DNA from: Tenericutes bacterium HGW-Tenericutes-2
GTDB lineage: Bacteria; Bacillota_I; Bacilli_A; Acholeplasmatales; Acholeplasmataceae
Assembly: GCA_002839095.1 (NCBI GenBank)
Contig: PGXL01000002.1
Coordinates: 1 to 64,000, forward strand
Direction of reading: 5' to 3'
Length of the DNA stretch: 64,000 bases
Part shown: positions 52,735 to 61,943 of the stretch, piece by piece
Layout of the letters: each line of letters starts with the position of its first letter
How positions within the stretch are numbered: position 1 is the stretch's first letter
Made by a program: the position numbers and the translations under genes
Notes under the pieces: generated by a model
What the model was told of the DNA's origin: nothing
The model's input: only the letters and a program-made list of their open reading frames with translations
The model's database searches: none

Positions 52735-54162
52735 TTAAAGTTGTTCTAATAAATTGATATAGAAGTTGACACCATTTACAACATTCTCAATAGTGATATC
52801 CTCATCAATTCCATGAATCTTAGCTAAATCATCCTTTGAAACATCCATTGGACAGAATTTATAGACATGCTCGCAAATCTCATGATATTCTCTAGAGTCA
52901 GTAGTTGCTACCATTAAATATGGTGCGACTAAAACATCTGACCATACCTGATTGATTGCTCTTTGGACCATTCTAAATGCTTCATCAACTTCGCTCACAG
53001 TAGTTGCCTCTGAAACAGAAGTAATCGCTACATCAATATTTGGATTCTTAATTATTTTTTTAATTTTTCTAACGACATCTTCACTTGTTTCAAAAGGTCT
53101 CAATCTGTAATTGATACCAATCGTTGCCTTCGATGGAAGTACGTTACTTGCTTCACTTCCGTTTGCTTGAGTAAATGCTTGAGTTGTTTTAAACATTGAT
53201 AATAACTCCCCACCACTCATTTTTGCAATCATCTTCACAACAGGCATAAATAGCCATAAATTAGCGAACAATATTCGAATAGGAAGACTCTTTGAATGTG
53301 GAGCTACTGCATTGAATAAATACCTTACAGGATCAGTCATTTTAAGCTTAAATGCTTTACTGTTATTTAATGCAACAACAGCCTTAGACAAATCGGTTAG
53401 TGGTGTATTTTTGGGTGGTGTTGATGCATGACCACCTCTAGAAATCGCAGTTAAGGTTATATTTAAATAGCCCTTTTCAGCAATACCTATTACTGCTGTT
53501 TTTTCCTTAACACCAGGAAACATTTTAGAGACTATAGCTCCCCCTTCATCTAATACCATATAAGGTTTTACACCGCATGATTTTAAATATTTAACGATTG
53601 CTTTAGCAGAGGGTCCTGATATCTCTTCATCGCCTGAGAAAGCCAAATAAAGGTCATTCTTGAATTTTTTGTCCTTACTCAAAATATATTCTACTGACTC
53701 TACCACAGCATTTAAGTTGCTTTTCGTATCCAGTGCACCTCGGCCATAAACAGTTGTATCTGATATTAACCCAGAAAATGGATCATGCACCCAATCACCA
53801 TTGACTGGAACTACATCATAATGAGACATCAAAACGGTTGGAAATTCAGCAGATTCACCTTTAATTTTAAATAGCATACCACGCTCGTGTTCACTATACT
53901 CTGCATGCTCTAAAATTAAAGGATATCTTTCCTTAATAAATGCTCTAAATTTTGTAAATTCATTTTCATCTTCATTTGATTTATCATTGCTAGATATTGT
54001 TTTATATTGAATCATTTTTGATAAGGATTCAACAACTCTTTTTTCATCAATCTCATGTTTTTTCTTCATTTCTGGAAATTGATTAGGCTTGAACTGAATG
54101 GTTCGAACGATGACGATTAAAATGAAAAGAATTGGTATTAGTAATAATGCATACCATTCCAT
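52735..54162 (-). CDS. M20-family metallopeptidase
   Basis: A 475-residue di-zinc peptidase/deacylase with an N-terminal membrane helix (about 4-22). LMSHYDVVPV (first His), YGRGALDTKSN (bridging Asp), SGDEEISG (catalytic Glu) and the dimerisation insert are present. It resembles the PM20D1/CPG2-like branch, which acts on peptides or N-acyl amino acids. It is the last gene after two membrane proteins that may form a transporter, so uptake and hydrolysis of the same compound is plausible. Confidence 0.9.
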   Translation of the reverse strand: MEWYALLLIPILFILIVIVRTIQFKPNQFPEMKKKHEIDEKRVVESLSKMIQYKTISSNDKSNEDENEFTKFRAFIKERYPLILEHAEYSEHERGMLFKIKGESAEFPTVLMSHYDVVPVNGDWVHDPFSGLISDTTVYGRGALDTKSNLNAVVESVEYILSKDKKFKNDLYLAFSGDEEISGPSAKAIVKYLKSCGVKPYMVLDEGGAIVSKMFPGVKEKTAVIGIAEKGYLNITLTAISRGGHASTPPKNTPLTDLSKAVVALNNSKAFKLKMTDPVRYLFNAVAPHSKSLPIRILFANLWLFMPVVKMIAKMSGGELLSMFKTTQAFTQANGSEASNVLPSKATIGINYRLRPFETSEDVVRKIKKIIKNPNIDVAITSVSEATTVSEVDEAFRMVQRAINQVWSDVLVAPYLMVATTDSREYHEICEHVYKFCPMDVSKDDLAKIHGIDEDITIENVVNGVNFYINLLEQL

Positions 54163-54821
54163 TATTTAATCAACCCTTTCTTATAGAAGATGCGTGCACT
54201 TAATAGTGATAGTCCAACTCCTACTGGAACCATAATTCCAACATAACCACCACTACCAGGAACTGCGATAAAGAAAATGATCATAAAGATTAATGGAATA
54301 ATAGCTACCATGACTCTCTTCATAATATAAACAATACCTAATGCACCAAATAGTGCAGGGATAATATTATCAAATGCTGGCTTTAATGCAGGTGATTCCA
54401 AAACAGGTGTTAATGGAATAATAAGCAGTGCACCAATCAAAATAATCAATGTTGTAATAATTGAGCTTGAAGCGACTGCGATGGTTGCTATTACATCACC
54501 CTCATCAGTCCCTTTTTCAATCCCTAACGCATCCTGAGCATTAAGCGCTGCAGGAACCTTTAAGCTTGTTAAGTTGCCTGTAACAAATGCTAGATAGCTT
54601 GAACCTGTGCCAAGCATCGGAGTGAATGTAAATACTTCAATTGTAGTCACTGGCCAAAATATAATTGCTGTAGCGAAAAAGCCTGGTAAGAAATGAGATA
54701 AGGTTGGCCATACTCCGGTGATTAAACTAATAAGAAGAGGAGCACTAATAAATAGAGATAATGCACCAAGCATCCAAATACGTCCTTCATAATGAAGTTG
54801 ATCTTGATAGTTTCTTTCCAT
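54162..54821 (-). CDS. membrane protein, partner of the DUF5058-like protein
   Basis: A 219-residue protein with about six hydrophobic helices and a polar loop (LNAQDALGIEKGTDEGD). It overlaps the M20 gene by one base and follows the DUF5058-like gene by one base. I recognise no named family with certainty. Its constant-looking pairing with the next membrane protein suggests two halves of one transporter. Confidence 0.65.
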   Translation of the reverse strand: MERNYQDQLHYEGRIWMLGALSLFISAPLLISLITGVWPTLSHFLPGFFATAIIFWPVTTIEVFTFTPMLGTGSSYLAFVTGNLTSLKVPAALNAQDALGIEKGTDEGDVIATIAVASSSIITTLIILIGALLIIPLTPVLESPALKPAFDNIIPALFGALGIVYIMKRVMVAIIPLIFMIIFFIAVPGSGGYVGIMVPVGVGLSLLSARIFYKKGLIK

Positions 54822-54822
54822 G

Positions 54823-55554
54823 TTATCTTACCCCCATGCTAGCAATTAATATTGCCATAGCCATTGCACCAACCATGGATAATGGTAGTGCATAGTTCTT
54901 TAACCAATCAGCCTTACCCTTTTTAATTAATAATCCAAAGACAATAATCAGTATTGCTGATGTTAAAAATACGATAACACCAAGTATTGAGAAATAAGTT
55001 TCACCATCTACAGTCTTTGGAGCTAATATATAGCCTACAAATGCAGAAATCATCCCTAAGAATAACGCATCCATCATAATCTGATTCCATGAATTATCCT
55101 TTTCTTTAACTGAATGAATCTTTTGACTATATTTCTTAAAGAAGAATGGAATGATTAAAAGTGGTGGGATACATCCTAGTGTCATTACCCATAAAGCAGT
55201 AATCACGATTTCAGGAGTTAAAGTATCTCCAATATTCATATTGAAGACTCCGCTAATTACATTAATTGCTGCTGGAAGCTCATAGGTCACTGCACCTAAA
55301 GTTCCTAATCTCATACCAGCGATCATCGGACCAAAGACCTTACTTAAGGCAATCAATCCAATTAATATTGCAATTGAAGGAGCAATACTAAATACCATGG
55401 ATGATGAAATGGTTTTATTGATCTGTTCTTTAGTGAACCCTAAGAATAATGCTCTTTTTCTTGATTTAATTAAAAAAATGACGGATTGTAAGAGAACATA
55501 GAAAAAAATTACACCTATGATCAAATAAACCCACCAAGAATTCAGGAATGCCAT
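54823..55554 (-). CDS. DUF5058-like membrane protein
   Basis: A 243-residue protein with six or seven hydrophobic helices. FLIKSRKRALFLGFTKEQI, SIAPSIAILIGLIALSKVFGPMIAGMRLG and the EIVITALWVMTLGC segment resemble DUF5058 proteins, which I recall as neighbours of M20 peptidases. GAGGTG precedes the ATG at 55554; the frame extends to 55686 without ribosome site support. Function as a transporter subunit is inferred. Confidence 0.65.
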   Translation of the reverse strand: MAFLNSWWVYLIIGVIFFYVLLQSVIFLIKSRKRALFLGFTKEQINKTISSSMVFSIAPSIAILIGLIALSKVFGPMIAGMRLGTLGAVTYELPAAINVISGVFNMNIGDTLTPEIVITALWVMTLGCIPPLLIIPFFFKKYSQKIHSVKEKDNSWNQIMMDALFLGMISAFVGYILAPKTVDGETYFSILGVIVFLTSAILIIVFGLLIKKGKADWLKNYALPLSMVGAMAMAILIASMGVR

Positions 55555-55710
55555 GTTATGCACCTCATTTTGTTGTTTTATCTCATTATATACTAAATAT
55601 AGTTTAATTGTAATTATAGATTTCATAATTTCACAGAATAAGTGAAATCGTAATGAAATCATGTTATATTTAAGTTGACTCATCAACGAATAATAAAGAA
55701 GGTGTTTTTT

Positions 55711-56529
55711 ATGAACGAAGCTATAAAATTAAGAAGATCCGTTAGAACGTATTTAAAAAAGCCATTCAATAAAAAAGAAGAAGAGATGCTAAAAAATCTA
55801 TTAACTGAAACTGAAATAATGAAAGGTCCATTTGGGAATCATGCGAGATTCTTCTATTACAGTACAAATAAAGCTTTTGATGATGAAGCGAAGCGCATCG
55901 GAACATACGGGTTTGTTAAGAATGCACCTGCATTCTTTGGTGGTGTCATCAAAAATACTTTCGAGGCTATCATTGATTTTGGCTATTTATTTGAGCACAT
56001 TATCTTAGAGCTTACGAAGCATGAACTTGGTACAGTATGGCTAGGTGGAACATTCTCAAGAACAGCTTTTGAATCTGAGGTAGGTGAAAATGAAGTCATA
56101 CCTGCTATATCGCCTGTCGGCTATCCAGAAGAAAAGCTATCCTTGATGGAAAAGGCAATTAGGTTAACGATTAAAGCAGACCGCAGAAAGCCAATTGAAG
56201 AGTTATTCTTTATCAATGATTTTGAACACTCTATTCTGGAAAATCATCGCTACATGAAATATTTAGAGCTTGTTCATCTTGCTCCTTCAGCTTCCAATAA
56301 GCAGCCCTGGAGAGTTATTGTTCAAGATAATAAATTACATTTTTATCTAGAACGCACTCCAAATTATGCACAATTGGTTCCATTTGTAATGCAAGCATTA
56401 GATATAGGGATTGCAATATATCATTTTGAAGCAGGACTAATAGAAGATAAGAAAAACTATATGATTACAAATCTATTTATGCCAAATATTGAAAATAAAG
56501 AATATATCATTTCGTTTATCTTAGAATAA
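55711..56529 (+). CDS. nitroreductase-family flavoprotein (TM1586-like)
   Basis: A 272-residue protein related to the putative nitroreductase TM1586 group, a tandem fused form of the flavin fold. RRSVRTYLKKPF at the N-terminus and APSASNKQPWRV in the second half are the conserved flavin-binding stretches. AAGGTG precedes the ATG at 55711. It is transcribed divergently from the DUF5058/M20 operon. Physiological substrate unknown. Confidence 0.82.
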   Translation: MNEAIKLRRSVRTYLKKPFNKKEEEMLKNLLTETEIMKGPFGNHARFFYYSTNKAFDDEAKRIGTYGFVKNAPAFFGGVIKNTFEAIIDFGYLFEHIILELTKHELGTVWLGGTFSRTAFESEVGENEVIPAISPVGYPEEKLSLMEKAIRLTIKADRRKPIEELFFINDFEHSILENHRYMKYLELVHLAPSASNKQPWRVIVQDNKLHFYLERTPNYAQLVPFVMQALDIGIAIYHFEAGLIEDKKNYMITNLFMPNIENKEYIISFILE

Positions 56530-56532
56530 ATA

Positions 56533-56560
56533 AAGAGCCTCCGAATTTTCGGAGGCTCAA
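56533..56560. terminator. strong bidirectional terminator
   Basis: GAGCCTCCG (56535-56543) pairs perfectly with CGGAGGCTC (56550-56558), extended by flanking A-T pairs. T-rich sequence follows on both strands, serving the nitroreductase and the convergent PPi-phosphofructokinase gene. Confidence 0.9.
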
Positions 56561-56579
56561 TCTTTATCTTTTACTAACT

Positions 56580-57824
56580 TTACTTTTTTACTACTCTTAC
56601 TTTTTTAAGCTTAGCAAATCTAGGTAGTCCATCAACTAGCTTGGCTTTCGATTCACCTTGGATTAATGGTAATGCATAATCTACATAATCTTGAGTTAAT
56701 CCTTTACCATCAGGTAAAATCCACTCTAGAGGAACCTTTTGTTCTGTATTTGCTGCAAGCTTTAGTGGAAGAAGAACGTATTTGATCTTATAAGGGTTAG
56801 AAGATATTCTCTTGAATCCTACCATTTTATCTGATGTTCCACGAACTGCTGCTTGAACCGCTTTTTTGCCAGCATTGAATGCTTCTTCAACGTCGACCTT
56901 AGATGCTAAATGAGCTGCTGATCTTTGTAGAAGTGAGAATTCAATTGCTCTAACCTTTACATCAATACGGTTAGCTACTTGCTCAGCAAGAACTGCTGCA
57001 GTTCCGCCTAATTGAGCATGTCCAAACGCATCTCTCTTTAATTCTTGATACATTTCAGGAATATATTTTCCTTCTTTAGTCTTTATACCCTCAGATACGG
57101 CAACGATAACCTTGCCCTTTTCCTTTAAGTTCTTTTCAACTGCAGTAAAGAATTGTTCGATATCAAAAGGAACTTCTGGTAAGTAAACTAAATCTGGACC
57201 TTGTCCCTTATATTGAGCAAGCGCTGCAGCTGCTGTTAGCCAACCTGCATTTCTTCCCATAATTTCAACGATTGTAACCTGCTTAGTATCATAGACTGTC
57301 GCATCATGATATAGCTCCATTAATGAAGTAGCTACATACTTAGCAGCACTTGCATATCCTGGAGAATGATCGGTTGCATTTAAGTCATTATCAATTGTCT
57401 TAGGTACACCCATGACATTGCAATCATAACCTGATTTCTTAAAGAACTTACTAATCTTATAGCAAGTATCCATAGAGTCATTTCCACCATTGTAGAAGAA
57501 ATAACGGATATTGTACTTTTTGAACACTTCAAGAAGTCTTTCGTATTCTGTAGTATCCTTTTTAGGATCCTTCATCTTATATCGAACACTACCAATTGCT
57601 GAAGAAGGAGTATTTTTTAATAAAAATAGTTCTTCTAAGTCTTCTTGACCAATGTCATAAAATTCTTCATTTAAAACACCTTTAATACCATGTACTGCAC
57701 CATAAACCGCAGTAATGTTTTCTTGCTTCAAAGCTTCGATGAAAACACCAGCTGCACTGGAGTTAATCACGCTTGTTGGACCACCCGATTGACCGAGTAA
57801 TGCTGCTCCGACTAAATTCTTCAT
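56580..57824 (-). CDS. pfp: pyrophosphate-dependent 6-phosphofructokinase
   Basis: A 414-residue phosphofructokinase using PPi to phosphorylate fructose 6-phosphate reversibly. GQSGGPTSVINSS opens the domain. The phosphoryl-donor loop reads GGNDSMDT, and the catalytic loop PKTIDNDL has Lys after Pro; both features mark PPi rather than ATP use. EIMGRNAGWL follows. It is longer than the ATP enzyme encoded divergently at 58018, as is usual for this branch. GGTGAT precedes the ATG. Confidence 0.93.
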   Translation of the reverse strand: MKNLVGAALLGQSGGPTSVINSSAAGVFIEALKQENITAVYGAVHGIKGVLNEEFYDIGQEDLEELFLLKNTPSSAIGSVRYKMKDPKKDTTEYERLLEVFKKYNIRYFFYNGGNDSMDTCYKISKFFKKSGYDCNVMGVPKTIDNDLNATDHSPGYASAAKYVATSLMELYHDATVYDTKQVTIVEIMGRNAGWLTAAAALAQYKGQGPDLVYLPEVPFDIEQFFTAVEKNLKEKGKVIVAVSEGIKTKEGKYIPEMYQELKRDAFGHAQLGGTAAVLAEQVANRIDVKVRAIEFSLLQRSAAHLASKVDVEEAFNAGKKAVQAAVRGTSDKMVGFKRISSNPYKIKYVLLPLKLAANTEQKVPLEWILPDGKGLTQDYVDYALPLIQGESKAKLVDGLPRFAKLKKVRVVKK

Positions 57825-57965
57825 ATAATCACCATTTCTTATCTATTTTTTTAATTTCCACAGGCATTTTACCATAAATGAAGGATATAGAGTAGTTTTT
57901 TGTTAAAAAAACGATTTCATAATTTACCAAAATCTATGTAGCATACGTTCATTTTAACTACACAT

Positions 57966-57976
57966 TGTGCTATAAT
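57966..57976 (+). promoter_or_regulatory. extended -10 promoter of pfkA
   Basis: TGTGCTATAAT at 57966-57976 contains the extended -10 TGCTATAAT. A divergent minus-strand extended -10, TGGTAAAAT, can be read just upstream of the pfp gene (TAAAAT complement at 57666+200, i.e. 57866-57871 region). Confidence 0.7.
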
Positions 57977-58017
57977 AGTCTTGCAGTACATTTTTTTATG
58001 CAGGGGAGTTTAAGAAT

Positions 58018-58968
58018 ATGAAAATTGGTGTATTAACATCGGGTGGTGACGCACCTGGAATGAATGCTGCAATTCGTGCAGTTGTTCGCGCAGGAAGTCT
58101 CTACGGACATGAGATTTACGGCATCAAAGATGGGTATTCAGGAATGATCAATGATGATATGATTTTACTCAACCATCAAAGTGTTTCTGGCATGCTTGCT
58201 AAAGGTGGAACATTTTTAGGCACTTCAAGATCTGCCGAATTTTTAGATGAAACGATTAGACAAGGTGCAGTCAATAATTTAAAAAATAGAGGCATTGAAG
58301 CATTAATCGTTATCGGTGGTGATGGAACATATCGTGGCGCAATGGATCTAACCAAAATGGGTCTAAAAACTATTGGGCTTCCTGGCACAATCGATAATGA
58401 TATCGCAGGCACAGACTTTACCATCGGATTTCATACAGCAGTTGAAACCATTGTTGATGCAATCGATAAATTAAGAGATACTTCAACATCTCATCAACGC
58501 TGTTCAATCGTTGAAGTCATGGGACGTCATTGTGGTGATTTAGCTTTATTTTCTGGAATATGTGGTGGTGCTGAATTTATTGTCACACCTGAACATCCAA
58601 TGAATAAGGAACAGATTATCTCAAGACTAAAAAAACATAAAGAAGAGGGTAGAAGACACGCAATTATCGTCATTACCGAAAATATTCTAAATGTACATGA
58701 TTTTGCAAATGAAATCACTGATAAATCAGGATTTGCATCAAGAGCTACAGTACTTGGATATATTCAACGTGGAGGTTCACCATGTCCTGAAGATCGTATC
58801 TTAGGCTCAAGAATGGGCACCTATGCTGTAGAACTTCTTAATGATGATATTTACGGTGTTTGTGTAGGAGTTAGAGATTCAAGAATGGTACATCTTCCAT
58901 TTTCTAATGTCGTTGGTCAAAAGAGACCAAAGAATGAAATCTATAATCTAGTTAAAAAAGTTTCATAA
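58018..58968 (+). CDS. pfkA: ATP-dependent 6-phosphofructokinase
   Basis: A 316-residue bacterial-type PfkA. TSGGDAPGMNAAIRA, GGDGTYRGA (Gly typical of ATP use), GLPGTIDNDI (Gly in place of the Lys of PPi enzymes) and VEVMGRHCGDLA are intact, as is the C-terminal LGYIQRGGSP. GGGGAG precedes the ATG. Having this beside a divergent PPi enzyme gives the cell both an irreversible ATP route and a reversible PPi route for the same step. Confidence 0.96.
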   Translation: MKIGVLTSGGDAPGMNAAIRAVVRAGSLYGHEIYGIKDGYSGMINDDMILLNHQSVSGMLAKGGTFLGTSRSAEFLDETIRQGAVNNLKNRGIEALIVIGGDGTYRGAMDLTKMGLKTIGLPGTIDNDIAGTDFTIGFHTAVETIVDAIDKLRDTSTSHQRCSIVEVMGRHCGDLALFSGICGGAEFIVTPEHPMNKEQIISRLKKHKEEGRRHAIIVITENILNVHDFANEITDKSGFASRATVLGYIQRGGSPCPEDRILGSRMGTYAVELLNDDIYGVCVGVRDSRMVHLPFSNVVGQKRPKNEIYNLVKKVS

Positions 58969-59021
58969 TCAAACAAAATCATTTATAATGAAATTGATTA
59001 AAATATAGAAAGGAAATACAT

Positions 59022-61649
59022 ATGACTAAATACGTATATTTATTCAAAGAAGGAAATTCTTCGATGAAGAATTTGCTTGGTGGTAAAGGCGCAAACTTAG
59101 CTGACATGACAACACTAGGTATGCCAGTTCCACAAGGATTTACAGTAACAACAGAAGCATGTATCGATTACTACAATAGAAAAAAGGTGATTGCACCTGA
59201 AATTATTGAACAAATCTATACTGCATTAGCTGTAACAGAAAAAGAAGCAGGTAAAAAGTTTGGAGACCCTAACGATCCATTCTTAGTATCCGTTCGTTCT
59301 GGTGCAAGAGCTTCCATGCCAGGTATGATGGATACCATTTTAAACCTTGGTTTAAATGATATCTCAGTCAAAGGCTTAGCAAAACTTACAAACAACCCTA
59401 GATTTGCTTATGACTCATATCGTCGTTTCATTCAAATGTTCTCAGACGTTGTAATGGATATTCCAAAATCAAATTATGAAGAATTATTAGAAGAAATGAA
59501 GCACAAGAAAGGTGTCGAATTAGACACTGACTTAGATGCAAAGGATTTAGAAAAATTAGTTGCTGAATATTTAGCTAAATATGAAGAACTAAAGGGTGAA
59601 CCATTCCCACAAGATCCAAAAGTACAATTAATTGAATCAATTACTGCAGTATTCAGATCATGGGACAACCCACGTGCGAATACGTACAGAAGACTCAATC
59701 ACATTCCTTATGAATGGGGTACAGCAGTTAACGTTCAAGGCATGGTCTTTGGTAACATGGGTGATGATTCAGGTACAGGGGTTGCATTCTCAAGAAATCC
59801 TTCTGATGGAACCAATGAACTATATGGTGAGTATTTATTTAATGCACAAGGTGAAGACGTTGTAGCAGGTATTCGTACTCCAAAACCTATTTCTGAATTG
59901 AAGATTGATAATCCTCGTCTATATGATGAATTTTATACAATTGCTAAAAAATTAGAAGCACATTATCGTGATATGCAGGATATGGAATTTACTATTGAAC
60001 GTGGTAAGCTTTATATGCTACAAACACGTAATGGTAAGAGAACTGCTCAAGCTGCATTAAAGCTAGCTATTGATTTAGTGAATGAAGGCGTATTAACTGA
60101 AAAGGAAGCAATCCTAAAGGTTGAACCAGGACAGCTAGATGCATTACTTCACCCACAATTCAATCCAACAGCGCTTAAGGCTGCTAGAGTGATTACAACT
60201 GGATTAAACGCATCTCCAGGTGCTGCAACAGGTCGTGTTGTATTTTCTGCAGAACGCGCTAAGGAATTAAAGGCTAAGGATGGACTTCCTGTCGTACTAG
60301 TACGTCAAGAAACATCTCCAGAAGATATCGAAGGTATGATCGTTTCATCAGGTATTTTAACTTCACGTGGCGGTATGACATCACACGCAGCAGTTGTTGC
60401 TCGTGGTATGGGTACATGCTGTGTTGCGGGTGCTGGTCAAGTACACGTTTATGAATCAAAGAAATACTTTGAAGTGAATGGCGAAAAGTTTAACGAAGGA
60501 GATTGGATTTCATTAGACGGATCTACCGGTAAGGTTTATGGCCAAAAAGTAGAAACTCAAGATGCTACAGTTTCTGGAGATTTCGGAACATTAATGGCAT
60601 GGGCTGACAAGCACAGAGCATTAAAGATCCGTACAAACGCTGATAATCCAAGAGATGCTAAGGTTGCCTATGAATATGGTGCTGAAGGTATTGGCTTATG
60701 CCGTACTGAGCATATGTTCTTCGAAGCAGACCGTATTCCTGCAGTGAGAGAAATGATCGTTGCTAAGAATAAGGCTGAAAGAGAAAAAGCTTTAGCTAAA
60801 TTACTTCCAATGCAAAGAGAAGACTTTATTGGATTATATAAGGAAATGAAGGGTTACGCCGTAACCATTCGTTACTTGGATCCACCACTACACGAATTCG
60901 TTCCAACCGCTGAGTCTGATATTAGAGCACTTGCTAAGGAAATGGGATTAGAATTCGAAACTCTACAAAAGACAATCGAAGAACTTCATGAAACAAACCC
61001 AATGCTAGGACACCGCGGAGTTAGATTATCTGTAACATATCCTGAAATTGCAGAAATGCAAACAAGAGCTGTTATTGAAGCTGCTATCGCTGTAAATAAA
61101 GAAGGTATGAATGTAGTTCCTGAAATTATGATTCCTCTTGTAGGCGATCTTAAGGAATTAAAATATGTTAAGGATGTAGTTGTTGCTACAGCTGAAAAAG
61201 TGATTAAGGAAGCTGGCGTTAAGCTAGAATACTTAGTCGGTACAATGATTGAAGTGCCACGTGCAGCAATTATTGCAGATGAAATAGCTAAAGAAGCTGA
61301 ATTCTTCAGCTTTGGAACAAACGACTTAACACAAATGACATTTGGTTTCTCAAGAGATGATGCTGGTAAGTTCTTAGGCGATTATTATGAAAAGAAAATC
61401 TTCGCTAACGATCCATTCGCACATATCGACCAACAAGGCGTTGGTAAGCTAATGAAGATGGCAGTTGAACTTGGACAACAAACAAGACCTGACATTAAAT
61501 TAGGTATTTGCGGAGAACATGGTGGAGACCCACAATCCGTTGAGTTCTGCCATAATATTGGTTTAACTTACGTTTCATGTTCACCATTTAGAGTTCCAAT
61601 CGCAAGACTTGCTGCTGCTCACGCAAACATCAAGAACCCTAGAAAATAG
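59022..61649 (+). CDS. ppdK: pyruvate, phosphate dikinase
   Basis: An 875-residue enzyme interconverting pyruvate + ATP + Pi and phosphoenolpyruvate + AMP + PPi. The N-terminal nucleotide domain (GGKGANLADM, VSVRSGARASMPGMMDT), the swivelling phosphohistidine domain (GGMTSHAAVVARGMG) and the C-terminal PEP/pyruvate barrel (GTNDLTQMTFGFSRDD, GICGEHGGDP) are all present at normal length. AAAGGAA precedes the ATG, 53 bases after pfkA. With PPi-phosphofructokinase nearby, this suggests PPi-linked glycolysis. Confidence 0.97.
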   Translation: MTKYVYLFKEGNSSMKNLLGGKGANLADMTTLGMPVPQGFTVTTEACIDYYNRKKVIAPEIIEQIYTALAVTEKEAGKKFGDPNDPFLVSVRSGARASMPGMMDTILNLGLNDISVKGLAKLTNNPRFAYDSYRRFIQMFSDVVMDIPKSNYEELLEEMKHKKGVELDTDLDAKDLEKLVAEYLAKYEELKGEPFPQDPKVQLIESITAVFRSWDNPRANTYRRLNHIPYEWGTAVNVQGMVFGNMGDDSGTGVAFSRNPSDGTNELYGEYLFNAQGEDVVAGIRTPKPISELKIDNPRLYDEFYTIAKKLEAHYRDMQDMEFTIERGKLYMLQTRNGKRTAQAALKLAIDLVNEGVLTEKEAILKVEPGQLDALLHPQFNPTALKAARVITTGLNASPGAATGRVVFSAERAKELKAKDGLPVVLVRQETSPEDIEGMIVSSGILTSRGGMTSHAAVVARGMGTCCVAGAGQVHVYESKKYFEVNGEKFNEGDWISLDGSTGKVYGQKVETQDATVSGDFGTLMAWADKHRALKIRTNADNPRDAKVAYEYGAEGIGLCRTEHMFFEADRIPAVREMIVAKNKAEREKALAKLLPMQREDFIGLYKEMKGYAVTIRYLDPPLHEFVPTAESDIRALAKEMGLEFETLQKTIEELHETNPMLGHRGVRLSVTYPEIAEMQTRAVIEAAIAVNKEGMNVVPEIMIPLVGDLKELKYVKDVVVATAEKVIKEAGVKLEYLVGTMIEVPRAAIIADEIAKEAEFFSFGTNDLTQMTFGFSRDDAGKFLGDYYEKKIFANDPFAHIDQQGVGKLMKMAVELGQQTRPDIKLGICGEHGGDPQSVEFCHNIGLTYVSCSPFRVPIARLAAAHANIKNPRK

Positions 61650-61668
61650 TTCTAAAAAATAATTGATT

Positions 61669-61697
61669 AAGCATATCCGAAAGGGTATGCTTTTTTT
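61669..61697 (+). terminator. terminator after ppdK with GAAA tetraloop
   Basis: AAGCATATCC (61669-61678) pairs with GGGTATGCTT (61683-61692), one G-T pair, closed by a GAAA tetraloop and followed by seven T residues. Confidence 0.92.
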
Positions 61698-61748
61698 AGT
61701 TATTGTAAATATTTAACCAATAAAACGTTTTCAATTTTACGAAATATT

Positions 61749-61943
61749 TAGATTGCACTATATCTATGATATAATACACTGGGATAAAGCGTGTACAAGC
61801 ATAAAATCATCAAGATGAATGACTTTATAATTCTTGAAAAAAATAAGCATAAAAAGTGTATTTACTACGACTTTTTATGAATCTATAGATCTTTTTTTAG
61901 AGGTTTCAGTTAAAAAAACTGACAAATGCACTAGGAGGATTTT
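61749..61943 (+). promoter_or_regulatory. promoter and long leader of the phosphate cotransporter gene
   Basis: TATAAT lies at 61770-61775 with a weak -35 (TTTAGA) 17 bases upstream. The predicted leader is about 165 bases, long for this genome. It contains small A-T hairpins, for example TCAGTT/AACTGA near 61906-61922, but no riboswitch class that I recognise. AGGAGG precedes the ATG at 61944. Confidence 0.5.
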
